The notes beneath the pieces were generated by a model. The model saw nothing but the letters and a program-made list of their open reading frames with translations. It did no database searches and was not told where the DNA came from. Shown here piece by piece: positions 36,199-48,423 of a stretch of 64,000 bases of DNA (the first letter of the stretch is position 1; each line of letters begins with the position of its first letter). The position numbers and the translations under genes were made by a program. The DNA comes from Malania oleifera (Eukaryota > Streptophyta > Magnoliopsida > Santalales > Ximeniaceae): the NCBI RefSeq assembly GCF_029873635.1, contig NC_080427.1, positions 72,943,348 to 73,007,347 on the forward strand, in the 5' to 3' direction.

Positions 36199-37704
36199 GG
36201 ACAATGTTCCACTTTAGTTGGGGGGGGTGGATGAACATTCGCACCGCGTTTTTAATTTTTTTAAAAAAAAACAAAAAAATAAAAAAAAATCAAAAAGATC
36301 AAAAAAAAAAAAAAGAGAAAGAAAGGAGGAGCACTGAGGAATTACACTGCATTATGCCATGCTTAACACTGATTCATACCCTTTTACATACTCATGTATA
36401 ACTTAAGAATGACACACTTAAGTCAATCATGCGTAGTTTTCTCTTTATATGATCTTATGACTCCATGAAGAATCGATTGGCAGTACACTCATATTAATTT
36501 GGCTATATAATTTCTTGTATCTACATGCATCTCATGAGGCCAAATAAACACATTCACGTGATTCATTGCACTTAGGATTTCCTGTGAGTACTGAGAGAAC
36601 ATTTGTGGAGACTATGACACCTTGTGAGATATCCTTGAGCTATTTATCGTCCTTTTGAGCGTTAATATCAAATTAGAGTTCGTGGAACTCAATTCTCTTT
36701 TTTTGGATGATTCCTTTGTACACTAGTCTTCGTTTTTTATTTGCTAGCTTAGAGGTGACACCTAGTGGGGAGATAGAAACCTAGGTCTTGTAGCCTACTC
36801 AAAATGTGAAGGCTAAGCCACCCCTAGAGATAGACTTAATTCATGAACTCCTATTCGAGCTCAATTCCCATTAATGGTATGAAGATTACAAAAGAAGTGT
36901 TATGATTGTCCTAATTGATCAAGAAAAGACTAAAAATGAAGAATGAGCAAAATAAGGAATAATAAGCAATACATATGCGCATGAAATGAAATGTCAATGT
37001 CGGTCCAAATACATATCACAAGGACACGACACATATTTTCCATGTATGAAGATTTTTCAACCGATTAATGCCTCTGATGTATTCACGACAAGTTTATGAG
37101 TAAGTTGATCTAGGGTGGTCTCAGTTGGATAAGGCGAGTAGATGAGAAGATGCTAGGGTGAAGGACCCAACACCTCATAGATAGGCTAGATCCTTTCCAG
37201 ACTAGTCCACTCCATATACTTAGCATTGTTCCTTTTAATATGTGGGATGTTTGATCGCGACACTCCTCCTCACATATGATGAGTGAACCCATTTTCTTTG
37301 AGTGTTCTTGAGGTATACCAGTTAGGCCGAGTCTGAGCGACCGTTCTGTAGGTGTCCACTGGTATCCTAGGTGTACTGAGTCACACACATCACACACACC
37401 TCGAGAGTTTACCTGTTTATACTCGAAGTTATACGATTGCATTAACTCTAAATGTGCCACTGATTAACTTCATGTGAGTATACTGCTCTCAAATCACATA
37501 TAAACGATGAAACTTGCATGAGTGACGTGCTTTGGAGTCGTGTGCATTGAATATGAACAAACTTGTGTGAAATTCAGTTATGTTCTTGTATGTAAAGTGG
37601 TATAATATTGTTGCATGTGCATTGATTTCATGATTACTGGAGTATGCAATTGTAGATACCACCCTGAGATTCATTCACGTCATTTGCAAGAGACTAGCAA
37701 AACG
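36199..37704 (+). other. Non-coding 3' interior of G3
   Basis: Begins with ATTGAGGACAATGT and TTAGTTGGGGGGGG (36194-36230), the block that in Athila-like elements ends the gag region and resembles a polypurine tract. An A-rich run follows (36255-36315). The rest has no supported gene. Confidence 0.6.
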
Positions 37705-37718
37705 TTAGTTGGGGGGTG
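37705..37718 (+). other. Polypurine tract of G3
   Basis: TTAGTTGGGGGGTG directly precedes the 3' LTR start at 37719. It repeats the form of the internal G-run at 36220. Confidence 0.75.
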
Positions 37719-38812
37719 TGATTACGCATCAAAACTGTATAATTGGGCATCTTAACTTGGGCTTTACGGTTTATATTTTTAATTAAATATCCAAAATTGT
37801 CTAATATTTTAATAAAGTGCCAAAATCATCATTCTTGAACTTTATTGCATTATTTATGAAGTTTTGGTAATTTTTTGTTGCAGGAAAAATCTCGGAAACC
37901 AAAGCCGACACCTGTTTGTATTTCATACATAACTTTTCTGTCTGAGCTCCGATCGAGATGATTCAAATTTTTGGAGAAAGAGGAAAGGATTATCTACAAC
38001 TTTTGTGTTTTGAGTTTTGCAAGACATAGGATCTAGAAGAGTCAGATTTGCGATGAACAGAGAATAAAAAAAATAAAAAAAAAATATAACAATTCAAGTT
38101 GGATCAAGTTGCCGGGTCAGCTCCAATTGGGTCAAGTTTAGCCATCCGGGTCGTGGGTTAGGGCAAGCCTCCCCTCTCATTTATTTAAATTTTCCATTCT
38201 CCTTCTTTTCCCCGGTTAGGCGCTGCCCCCAGCCGAGAACCCCCTTGCTCTTCTTCTTCTTCTTCTCCTTCTTCTTCTTCATCCTTCCCTTTGTCTTGCT
38301 CCTTCCCCTCTCTTTCCCTTTCTCTTTACCTTGCTTTATTCTCATCCTTTCTTTCTCTCTATTTCTATTTTTCTTTCTCTTTCCCTAAGCCCAGCTCCTC
38401 TGATCAGAACACCACCGGCCCCTTCATCTGTTGCAGCAGCTCTGCACATCCAGCGACTCCACAACACGGCAGCAGCCCTGCACGCTGTTCTTCTTCTTCT
38501 TCTTCCCTGTTCTTTATCTTGCTCTGAATTCCATATCACCAGCAGCTTCTCCTCCCAAAACTGCTGAATTTCAGCCACGTCCAGCAGAGCACCAGCAGCC
38601 GCTCCACAGCCTCCCACAGCAGCAATGCTGCCAGCTCCGGCTAGCCATGCCTGCACTAACCCACAAGCACAGCAGCCAGAATTTTTCTGCAGACCAGCAC
38701 ACGACCAGTAGGCCGCCGTGCTCCTCATCCCCTGTAACTCCAGTCGAGCAGAACACCACATTCCATCTCAGCCAGCCCCTGTCACTGCTGCAATTTCTAG
38801 CACTCCTGCTCT

Positions 38813-38874
<62 letters not shown>

Positions 38875-39618
38875 CTTCTCTTTTTCTTTTATTATTACTA
38901 ATTAATCAGTTGAATATTGTTAACTTTTTATTTGAGTTTATTGTTATTTTTAGATTTTGAATATTATTTGGGGTGTTTCATTATTATTGAAGTTTAATTG
39001 TTTTTTTTTTATTCTCTTTCGGTTAAATTTTTTTCCATAGATTAGTTTAATGTTCCAAGTTATTTAATTAATTTAGTTAGGGTCAGTTTCGTCAAAGTTC
39101 ATATTTTTCAATTTTGTTAAAGTTCGTATTTTTATTTTTCAGTATATTCAAAGTTTAGATTTTTGATGTGTTTGCATTTTTGTTCGAGTTCTTGGTTTGA
39201 ATTATTGATCCATATTAAAGGTTTGATTTTTAGTGTGTGTGTGTGTGTTTGATTGAGTTTCCATTGCATGTTTTAATTCCTTTTTTGTAGTTGCCATCTT
39301 TAATAATGCGTGTTTAGGTATTTCCTTAAGTAGACTAGGATTTCCATACTTGTTTTTTTTTTTTTAATTTAGTGAATGTTAGTTTTAAGGTTTTTAAATT
39401 ACGTGCCATTTAATTCATCACAAGTAAAATTGAAATAACCTTGAAAATCCCGAATCTGAATTGATTTCAGTACATTTTTGTTTTCGATCGGACGAACGTA
39501 AAATTAGAGATTAAAATGCATTCCCTGAGGAGACGATCTGGCCCTTGGGCTTAATATTACACGACAGAACTCCTATACTTGTGATAGCTTTCGAGCTGCT
39601 CATTTTTTGAGTGAGTCA
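37719..39618 (+). repeat. 3' LTR of G3
   Basis: Copy of 32346-34233 with scattered single-base differences and a longer (CT)n run (38817-38870). It ends GAGTCA before the CTGTA duplication. Confidence 0.88.
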
Positions 39619-39623
39619 CTGTA

Positions 39624-41388
39624 TCAGATCAAACATCCAAAGATACAGTACAATGGATGAGGGTCCGACCCTGTGGGGTTCTCAGGCACCTCAAACACAT
39701 CCATTCACAAAACATATACGCAGCGGAAAAAGGTCATCTATATACACATATACAGTACCATACCAGAGTTTATACAAGAGCAAAACATGGCTCTACCAAA
39801 ACGTACAAATTGGCTGCCCAACACATCCCAAGATGACAACCCATCAAAATAAAGTCCTAACACTTACCCAAGCGCTAAATGCAGTAGACCGGCCACTACG
39901 CTCCCTACACCAGGACGCTAGTTCCGGTTACTCGAAGGACCTGTAAAAATGTAAGTACGGCAGGGGTGAGACACCTCTCAATAAGGAAGAACACAGGTTA
40001 TATTGGTGTGTGGCATTTGAGTGTTATCATGATACACTTACATGCATGGATCAATAGTCAAAACAATCAAAACAGTTCCAGTATTTTCACAAACCAAGCA
40101 ATACAATCTGGTGTCATCATACCCTTCGGCTCGAAGCTGAACTGTCTGGTAGTATTTCACACTCTTCAGTAAAAACCGGTGATCTCGTGGTATTTCACAC
40201 CCTTCGGCTCGAAGTCGGACTGTCTGGTGCTATTTCACACCCTTCGGCAAAAATCGGTGATCTGGTGATATTTCACACCCTTCGGCAAACGCCGGTGCCC
40301 CTGGTAACCTAACATAGCATCAACGTTGAACCGATACAAATCTGGTGTTCGCACACCCTTCGGCTTGAAAGTCGGCCAATCTAGTGGTATTGTGCACTCT
40401 TCGGCAAAAGTCGGATTTTCAAACCTAGAACAATTTGGCCCCCGTTCCTATTTCACCAAAATACAACATATGCATGCTCATATAACCAAACAAATCACAC
40501 CCATTTGGTAATCTAAATCGTGGTTTTCCAAACAAATACAGTTTAAACAAGTCAAGGCATAGTCATCCCAATATCACAGTATAAATAAACATATACCCAT
40601 GGTTTTCAACAAAACCAAAGATGCAGCCGGTCGCCCCCTTTTCCCAAAACTGTAATAATGAAAAACCCTTAGTTTTCCCCGTTAGATCTCCTAAATGAAT
40701 AGCCAAAACACACACAAGACAGTGGACCACAATTCCACCGAGTCTGATTTCAAAAATAACCAATATAAATATAATTCCCCTTTCCTTTTCCTTGAATCAC
40801 AAATCCCGAACTCCAAGGCCCCTAAATAGCGAACCGAGTTCCAAAACCTACAAATCATAGTACAGAATATGCTCACAAGACAGTACCTACAAAGCTACAG
40901 GATCAGAATTGAAAATCGAGCCTTACCTCGATTTTTTGCCAAAACCCAAAAATCTCCAAAATGAGATTCCGATCCGTAGAAGTTGTAGAGAATCCTTCCA
41001 CGATCCTCGTAGTAACTTCAGATTTCCAATTCCATCAACGATGGGCGAAGAAATCTGGAGAGAGAGAGAGAGAGAGTAGGGAGAGGTTTAGAGAGAGAAG
41101 GAGTTAGATTTTGAGTTTCTTAATGAAGAAGTAAAGAATATTCTATTTATAGGCCCTTTGACCCAGGGGAATTCATCGACGAAATGGTGCCTTCGTCGAA
41201 GAATCTGGCATCTTTGGTTTTTCTGAGACTCCTCAGCTTCTCCTTGTCGACGAGTCTCTGAATTTCATTGACGAGAAGAACAAAGGCTTAGTCGACGAAA
41301 TATGGCTTCATCAATGAAATCTGCCAAATTCCCAATTTTGCCCCTCTCTTATTTATTTAACCCATTTATCACGGTTCGGGTTCTTACA
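39624..41388 (-). repeat. 3' LTR of G2, main part
   Basis: Matches 48488-50301. It contains a minisatellite of about 40-bp units with CTATTTCACACCCTTCGGC (40090-40420). On the minus strand a TATA box CTATAAATAG lies near 41143-41152. A block of CGTCGACGAA-type motifs lies at 41165-41320. It ends TTCTTACA next to the polypurine tract. Confidence 0.88.
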
Positions 41389-41404
41389 ATCTCCCCTCCT
41401 TACA
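41389..41404 (-). other. Polypurine tract of G2
   Basis: The minus strand reads GTAAGGAGGGGAGATT, immediately inside the 3' LTR. Confidence 0.85.
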
Positions 41405-41667
41405 AAAATTTCGTCCTCGAAATTTGCCATCTCTTATTCACAAACTTTATACATACAATCGAATACACATATACACAATTCACGCGAAAACTAGCAACCA
41501 CTACAGCGTAGTCTCATCATACACATACACACACATACCCTCACTTATGGCAGAGGAATACCGTGGTTAGATATACAACTGTCTCAGGAGTTCACAATAC
41601 ACACACTCCCGACGACTAACCACCTATCCTAACCCACAGTAGAATCATGTACAAGTGCTCAAAACAA

Positions 41668-42334
41668 CTATGGATACTTCCAGCGTATTTCTGTTTCCAG
41701 CTTCTAAGAAGCTTCCTCAACCTCGTGGTTCCGCCACAATACCTTCACTAATGGTATCTCTTTGGTACGAAGCTTCTAAAACTTTACAGTCTAGAACCTG
41801 AATATGTATCTCCTCATATGCTAAAGTATCCCCAATTACCAACTCATCGTAACTGATAACAAGTAAAGGATCCAACACGTACCTCCTCAACATGGATACG
41901 TGAAACACATCATGGACCCTCGAAAGTGTTGGAGGTAATGCAACTCTATAGGCTACTGGGCCCACTCGCTCAAGTACCTCGAATGGTCTGATATACCTCG
42001 GGCTCAACTTGCCCTTCGTCTCGAATCTCATCACCCCTTTCATCGAAGCGATATGCAGAAATACCTTACCTCCCACTTAGAACTCTAACTCACGGCGGTG
42101 AATATCTGCATAACTCTTCTGCCGACTCTGAGCTGATCTAATCCTCTCCTGGATCAAACCCACCTTCTTAGATGCCTGCTGCACGAGTTCAGGTCCTAAC
42201 ACCTAACGTTCACCAACCTCATCCCAACACAAAGGAGATCGACACCTTCGACCATACAAAGCCTCGAACGGTGCCATCTCGATACTAGACTGGAAGTTAT
42301 TGTTGTAAGCGAACTCTACAAGTGGCATAAACTG
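41668..42334 (-). pseudogene. G2 integrase C-terminus with chromodomain-like end
   Basis: Continues the integrase after solo [24 protein letters not shown] and [15 protein letters not shown], then a gap. Next come [19 protein letters not shown], the [13 protein letters not shown] motif, and a degraded chromodomain ([13 protein letters not shown], then the frame-shifted EVEEAS*KLETE). The C-terminal Leu-Glu-Thr-Glu is typical of plant chromoviruses. Confidence 0.85.
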
Positions 42335-44322
42335 TGTTGACTCTACGAGTCCAATCCTGTTTTGATAATGACAAATCACTTGGTATTTGATCTGTGCATC
42401 GAGTTTGTGAACAGGATCTATATTAAGCATGCACGGAAAGATAATGAGTCATGGAATCCTTCAAGTAAAGCTTACACATCTTGGCAAGTACCATGGAACT
42501 CAAAGAGTACAAGAATCAAGATACAAGAGGCAAAGTTCAAGAATCTCTTGGGAATGGGTATTTAGAGCTTATGTATTTGCATTGTCATATGATTTATTTT
42601 GAAGCTCAAATATAACTTAGAGTGATTTTAGGTTTCATGCATTTCATGTATATCATTAGGGAACCTGTATGAACTTAGAAATTTTTTCAAATCATTGAAA
42701 AATATGTTTTACAAAAGACCTAAGAAGAGAATCAAAGCATATTTTTAACTTCGAAAAGAAAGTTTGAGAAAAAGGGGAGTTCGGTCGCCTGAACTTTACT
42801 TCAATAGCCTGAAGAATAAGTTTGGTAGCCTGAAGATTAAGTGCAGTCGCCTGAAGAATTAAATGGGAAAGACAAAACCTAGTAGAGGTACTTCGATCGC
42901 CTGACCCTAGAACCTCAGGTGCTTGAAGTTGTCACTTCAGGAGCCTGAACCCTAGTTCGGTTGCCTGAACTTGCGGGAAAGCCTAAAAAATCATATTTTT
43001 ATTAAAAAACACGCGAGCTATCTGATTGATCCAACATCTGAGATCAATCCTAAGGGTCATACACTATATATATTAAATGTCTAAACCCTAGAACGAAGAG
43101 AGACACACAAGAAAGAAAAGAACACACCTTTTTGAGAGAACGTTGAAAATCTACTCTTAGTGCTATACGATTGCTTACCCCTCAATCTCTAATCTTCAAG
43201 CTTGAGCAAATCAACTCAGAGTCACAAAGGGAACTTGCTTACTCTACTGTACTTCAATCCAGTATTGAGGTTTGATCTTTCAAGTTTATATTCTTAAGAA
43301 ATTCTCATCTCATTGCTTGTTCTTGACTAAGTATTGAAAAGTTTTGATCTTGAGTGTATCAATTCATATAAAATATATTTTTGAGAAGATAATTACTTGA
43401 GAAAACTTATTTAACTTGGTTGATTGATTTTTGATTCAAGTGGGTGTTCTTCAAAGGATTTATATTTTGATATATTAAAGCTTGATTAAATATCCGTGGT
43501 ACTTATAACTATATTTCTAAATTGAGGGATATTTTCTGAAAATTAATATTCTTAGTTTGTGATAGAATACATGGAATAAAGATTTGTGATTTTGATTAAG
43601 CTTGTATTCAAGAAAAAGATTTTGTTAACGAGTTCACTTCAAACATACTTTTGCATCTTTACAAAAGTGAACCAAGAACCCTAGTTAACTCCGAGGCATC
43701 TCAAATATATTTTAACTTGGGAGTTTTGGATAAATCGAGATTTGTGTGTTGATGCATAATCATTCATAAAACGATTGTATCGTTGTCATACATTCACGAG
43801 CTTCAAGTTATATTATATGTTAATGTGTTAGGAATTTGAATTGTACTCACAAGCTTTTGTTAGAAGCATTATTTTGAGTGTTATTTTACAGATTCTATTG
43901 TATACACGGTTCGGTGTGAACCGGTGTGTGAGGAGAGAGTTGTATCTCTTGTAAGTAGCAGAGTAGGAGGAAGTTGTACCTTTTGTAAGCAGCGGATTGT
44001 ATGGGAAGCTCCATTCCACTTTAAGGAGCAGGGTTTTTAGTGAATCCTTGAGTGGTTGCTCAAGGCGAGGATGTAGGCCGGGTTGGCTGAACCTCGTAAA
44101 ATCGCGTTTGTCTTCTCTCTTCCTTTTACTTTTTATTTTCCGCATTATATTTAAAATCAAGTATATTGCATACATAGATAGGATTGCCACACTCACACGT
44201 AATTGAGCAACTAGAAGTAGTTGGTAAACTTATAAGAAGTGTGTGAAAGAAAATTAAGTGGCTTAAATTTTTTTTTATCCAATTCACCCCCCCCCCCTCT
44301 TGGGATTACACCTTAATCAACA
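42335..44322 (+). mobile_element. D: solo Copia LTR in the integrase of G2
   Basis: Exact target duplication AACTG (42330-42334 and 44323-44327) and inverted ends TGTTGA..TCAACA. The integrase reading frame of G2 resumes on the other side. Upstream motifs of TCGGTCGCCTGAA type lie at 42780-42975, a TATA box at 43065-43073, and the CCAATTCACCCCCCCC..TCTTGGGA block at the end. Open frames inside it are not genes. Confidence 0.93.
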
Positions 44323-44327
44323 AACTG

Positions 44328-45240
44328 TATCCAGCTACCACTGAAGTCTAACACACAAGCTCGCAACATATCTTCCAATATCTGTATCGTCCTCTCCAAC
44401 TGTCCATCAGTTTGGGGGTGGAACGCTGTACTGAAAGTAAGCTTCGTCCCCAATGCCTCCTACAAGCTCATCCAGAATCGAGAAGTAAACCTCAGATCTC
44501 GATCTGACACAATGGATACCGGAACCCCGTGCATTCTCACAATCTCATGCATATACAAATCTGCTAGCCTACTCAAAGGATAGCCAACTTTCATCAGTAT
44601 GAAATGAGCAGATTTTGTCAATCTATCCATGATCACCCAAATAGCATTCTACCCGTGAAGCGCTGGTGGCAAACCAGTCACAAAATCCATGGAAATATGC
44701 TCCCATTTCCACACCGGAATAGGCAAAGGCTGCAACGGCCCTGCCGGCCTTTGATGTTCAACTTTCACTTGCTGACACGTCAGACACTGCTCCACGAACT
44801 GAGCAATCTGCCTCTTCATACCAGACCACCAGAAGGTCTTGCGCAAGTTTCGATACATCTTAGTACTACCAGGATGTACCATATATATAGAACGATATGC
44901 CTCCTCTAGAATCGTACTTCTGATCTCATCATCATTCGGAACACACAGTATGGTCCCAAACCTCAACAAACCTCCCTTAGAGATGTTAAACTCTGTAGCT
45001 AGTCCCTGCTGTACCTTTTCCATAACCTCTGCCAACTCTGCATCACTAGCCTGCGCAACTTTTATATGCTCAAATAAGGTCGGTTGGACCACCAAACTAG
45101 CAAGATAAGCCTGATGATCACCAATCACTAACTCTATACCTGAGCTCTCCAACTCCCATCTGATGTGACACTGAGTTACAACCGCAGATACAGTCGTAGG
45201 CCCTGACTTTCGACTCAACGCATCAGCTACCACATTAGCC
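44328..45240 (-). pseudogene. G2 integrase, N-terminal part and catalytic core
   Basis: The zinc-binding H2C2 region reads HPGSTKMYRNLRKTFWWSGM, then CLTCQQVKVEHQRPAG. The core begins KWEHISMDFVTGLPPALHG (first catalytic Asp in MDF), followed by a stop near 44649. [12 protein letters not shown] carries the second Asp, and [14 protein letters not shown] the Glu-containing end. The frame is cut at 44327 by solo LTR D. Confidence 0.85.
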
Positions 45241-45249
45241 TTCCCCGGG

Positions 45250-45606
45250 TGATAACTGATCGTGCAATTGTAGTCTTTAATCAATTCAAGCCACCGCCTC
45301 TACCTCATGTTCAACTCCTTCTGCGTGAAGAAATACCTGAAGCTCTTATGGTCAGTGAAGATCTCACACTGCACCCCGTACAGATCGCCAGATCTTTAGT
45401 GTATATACCACAGCAGCCAATTCCAAATCATGCGTAGGGTAATTCTTCTTATACTCTTTCAATTGCCGAGAAGCATATGCTACTACCTTACCCTGCTGCA
45501 TAAGCACACATCCCAGACCTTTTAGAGGCACATCACTATAAATCATAAACCCACCATCCCCTGAAGGAATGGTTAACATTGGAGCAGTAACCAGCCAGTG
45601 CTTCAA
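45250..45606 (-). pseudogene. G2 RNase H
   Basis: Starts with [17 protein letters not shown]. The first catalytic Asp lies in [17 protein letters not shown], where the family usually has D-A-S. Then come [20 protein letters not shown], with the second acidic residues, and [13 protein letters not shown] break follows, then TISYHPGKANVVADALSRK (from 45284) closes the domain. Confidence 0.85.
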
Positions 45607-45771
45607 CTATTGAAAGCACTGCTCACAATCACTGGTCCACTCAAACTATACTCTTTTCCTAGTCAATCATGTCAGAGGTCCAGACAATTTAGAGAAACCC
45701 TCTATGAACCGACGATAGTAACCTGCCAGTCCTAGAAAACTCCAAACCTCCTACACATTCTTCGGCCTTAC

Positions 45772-46791
45772 CTAGTCGACCATAACTTCAATCTTGCTAG
45801 GATCGACTGATATACCATCCCCAGTAACCACATGGCCTAAAAATGCAATTGGAATCAACCAGAATTCACATTTCTTTAGCTTAGCATATAATTTCTTCTC
45901 TCGTAAAATCTGTAACACTAACCTCAATTGTTCCACGTGCTCCTCCGTACTCCTCGAGTGTATCAGAATGTCATCAATGAACACTACCATGAATCGGTCC
46001 AGGTACTCATGGAAAACCATGTTCATCAAATCCATGAATACTGCTGGAGCATTTGTCAACCCAAATGGCATGACTAAGAACTCGTAGTGGCCATATTTGG
46101 TTTGGAACACTGTCTTTGCTATATCCTCCTCTTTAACCCTCACCTGATGATATCCTGACCGCAAATCGATCTTCAAAAAGACGCGCGTGCCCTACAAATG
46201 GTCAAAGAGATCATCTATACGAGGTAAAGGATAATGGTTTTTCACAGTTACCTTGTTAATCTCACGGTAATTAATGCACATCCGCATTGACCCGTCCTTC
46301 TTCTTTACAAACAGTACTGGAGCTCCCCAGGGCGAAACACTAGGTCAAATGAATCCCCTGTCCAGTAATTCTTGTAACTGCTCCTTCAACTCTCGAAGTT
46401 CTTCTGGAGCCATCTGGTACGGAGCTTTAGAGATTGGTGCTTTACTGAGCAGCAACTCTATCGCAAACTCCACCTCACAATTTGGAGGTAAACTAGGTAA
46501 GTCATCTGGAAACACATCTGGGAACTCACGGACTACCCGAATTTCTTTGAGTCTCAACTCATCCCACGATGGTTCCTTTATACAAGTTAGGTACCCCTGA
46601 CATCCGTCCAAAAGTAGCCTCCTTGCCTGCAGTGCCAGTAGAATCTGTGGAGCTAGACACACACACGATCCCATAAATTCGTACTCCTGCTCCCCAGGAG
46701 ATCTGAAAACTACCACCTTCCTACGACAGTCGATCACAACATAACTGGAGAATAGCCAATCTATCCTCAAAATGACATCAAACCCGGACAT
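45772..46791 (-). pseudogene. G2 reverse transcriptase
   Basis: The N-terminal lead-in contains GFDVILRIDWL, EFPDVFPDDLP and MAPEELRELKEQLQELLDRG. The RT core has [38 protein letters not shown] and the active-site box VFIDDIL (Ile-Asp-Asp). It ends with [15 protein letters not shown] and a SVDPSKIE segment. The RT core up to VD reads open for 134 codons. The link between the two open segments (46345-46176) needs frame repair. Confidence 0.88.
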
Positions 46792-46799
46792 GTCATATA

Positions 46800-48099
46800 C
46801 AATAAGATTTACCGGTAGCAGCTTTCCCTAAATTTCTACTGGGCAGTCTGCCAACATCTTCCTACAGAAAGATACACTCCCATATGGTGTAGTAACAGAT
46901 AACACCTCATTCATGTCTTAGGTCTCAACCCCACACTATCCCATAAAATTCACAGATATAAAGGAATGGGTTGCACCCGAATCAAACAAAACAGAAGCTT
47001 TATTCGAAAGCAATAATAAGGTAAATGTCACCACGTTACATGCATGCTCAGCATCCACTGAAGTAAGAGAGTATACTCTGGCCGGAGCTGTATTCGTCTG
47101 AGCGGTTCCTCGAGGTATCTAATTGCTCCCTCGATTCACACTAAATGCAGGCACGTCTCACCTTGGTGCATGACTATCACGAAACATGTGACCTGTCTAG
47201 TCATAGTTATAGCAGTTACCCCCAAATGACTAGCACTCACCCTCATGCCATTTGTGGCATTTGGCACAACGCCCACGAGCCTGGCTCCCCTGAGAATTCT
47301 GACGCTCGGTATTATGAGGGTAACTCAAGCCCTTGCTCCTTTTCTTCCATGATCCCTGACGAGATCCTATCTAAGAACCATAAGGTACGATCCTCTTCCT
47401 CGATTCCTGATCTGCCTCGTCCTCTCGGATACCAGTCTCAATCACCGTGGCTTTATCCACCAACACCGAGAACTCATGGATCTGAAGCATACCCACCAGT
47501 CTTTGGATATCCTTCCTCAAACCCTTCTCTAACCTTCAAGTCTTCTCATACTCGCTCGAGATCATACATGGTGCAAAGCGGGATAGCTTTATATACTGAG
47601 TCGCATACCCCTGCACCATCAAACTCCCCTAAGTCAGCGCAAAAAACTCATCTGCCTTTGCATCACATACTGAAGTCGAAAAGTATCTGTCAAAGAAAAC
47701 CTCCTTGAATCGGCCCCACGTCATCTCCTCAGGACTATCTCTCTACTTCTCTAGCAGATTCACTACAGTCCACCATTGACCCGCCTCCCTAGACAGCTGG
47801 AAAGTAGCATAGAGGACTCGCTGCCTATCCGTGCAGTGCAAGACTTCTAAAATCCTCCTAGTCTTCTCCATCCAGTCCTCTGCTATCGTCAGGTCAAATC
47901 CCCTAGAGAACGTCTGAGGATGCATGCGTGTGAACCTCTCAATGGTACACCCCACAGCGGTAGGAGAGCGCTCTCGTCTCCTCAAACTCCACCCAATCTC
48001 CCGTAACACCTGCCTCGTCAAACCTCGAGGCATAGAAGGAGACTCATCACTCACAGTCTCCTCGGAGCCACTTCCCAGGTTATTATCCTTGGGCTCCAT
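46800..48099 (-). pseudogene. G2 gag and protease region
   Basis: The capsid part has [34 protein letters not shown] and SREAGQWW, all typical of Del/Tekay gag. Near 47285-47190 the minus strand reads CAKCHKWHEGEC and then a degraded second knuckle (CYNYD*TGHMFRDS). The protease region around 46980-46800 is recognised only by place and by fragments of the usual FDSGATHSF-like context; I see no clean catalytic triad. Confidence 0.75.
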
Positions 48100-48408
48100 T
48101 ATGCAACACGATAGGAATCTATCAGTATCCCTACAACACATATAGTTAACACAATGATCTACACTAATCGTGTTAACTACTCCCTGTCAGGTCTAGGTTT
48201 GTCTTGTCACACTGATACAAAAGTCATCAATGATCTACCCTACTTTTACTAGAATTGTCATTCTAGGAAAAACACGGAATATTGTCGAAAAACCCTGGTC
48301 GAGCAACTGAACAACCCTCAACCAACTCTACCCATATCCACATCCTATACTCTGGTATGTACTCACAACTAAGCCTAACCAAGTCTACAAGATCTAGTAA
48401 CCTGGTTA

Positions 48409-48420
48409 GCTCTGATACCA
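48409..48420 (-). other. Primer-binding site of G2 (initiator Met-tRNA)
   Basis: The minus strand reads TGGTATCAGAGC, three bases from the LTR at 48424. Confidence 0.92.
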
Positions 48421-48423
48421 AGT

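Larger units (their letters stand above)
32346..39618 (+). mobile_element. G3: Athila/Tat-like Gypsy element carrying only gag
   Basis: LTRs are 32346-34233 and 37719-39618 (about 1.89 kb each), both starting TGATTACGC and ending in GTCA. The target duplication is TTATA (32341-32345) against CTGTA (39619-39623), the two differences being transitions. The original site is readable in the other G2 LTR (CCTGTA near 48480). The primer site is of Asp-tRNA type, and a polypurine tract precedes the 3' LTR. The 3.5-kb interior holds a broken gag and no pol, so it is non-autonomous. Confidence 0.9.
41668..48099 (-). pseudogene. gag-pol polyprotein of G2, full domain order but broken
   Basis: Starts at 48099 ([11 protein letters not shown]). 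Domains along the minus strand are gag capsid (48099-47700), two zinc motifs (near 47285-47190), protease region (about 47000-46790), reverse transcriptase (46700-45772), RNase H (45606-45250), integrase (45240-44328 and 42334-42100) and a chromodomain-like end (to 41668). Each domain has its own entry. Frameshifts, stops (for instance in EVEEAS*KLETE near the end) and the 1988-bp solo LTR in integrase abolish function. The order gag-PR-RT-RH-INT with a C-terminal chromodomain is that of plant chromoviruses. Confidence 0.9.

Noticed and set aside
43828..44196. 122-codon minus-strand frame
   Set aside because: Within solo LTR D; LTR sequence of this family is not coding.
47145..47708. 187-codon plus-strand frame
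   Set aside because: Antisense to the G2 gag and zinc-knuckle region; the minus strand has recognisable gag motifs.
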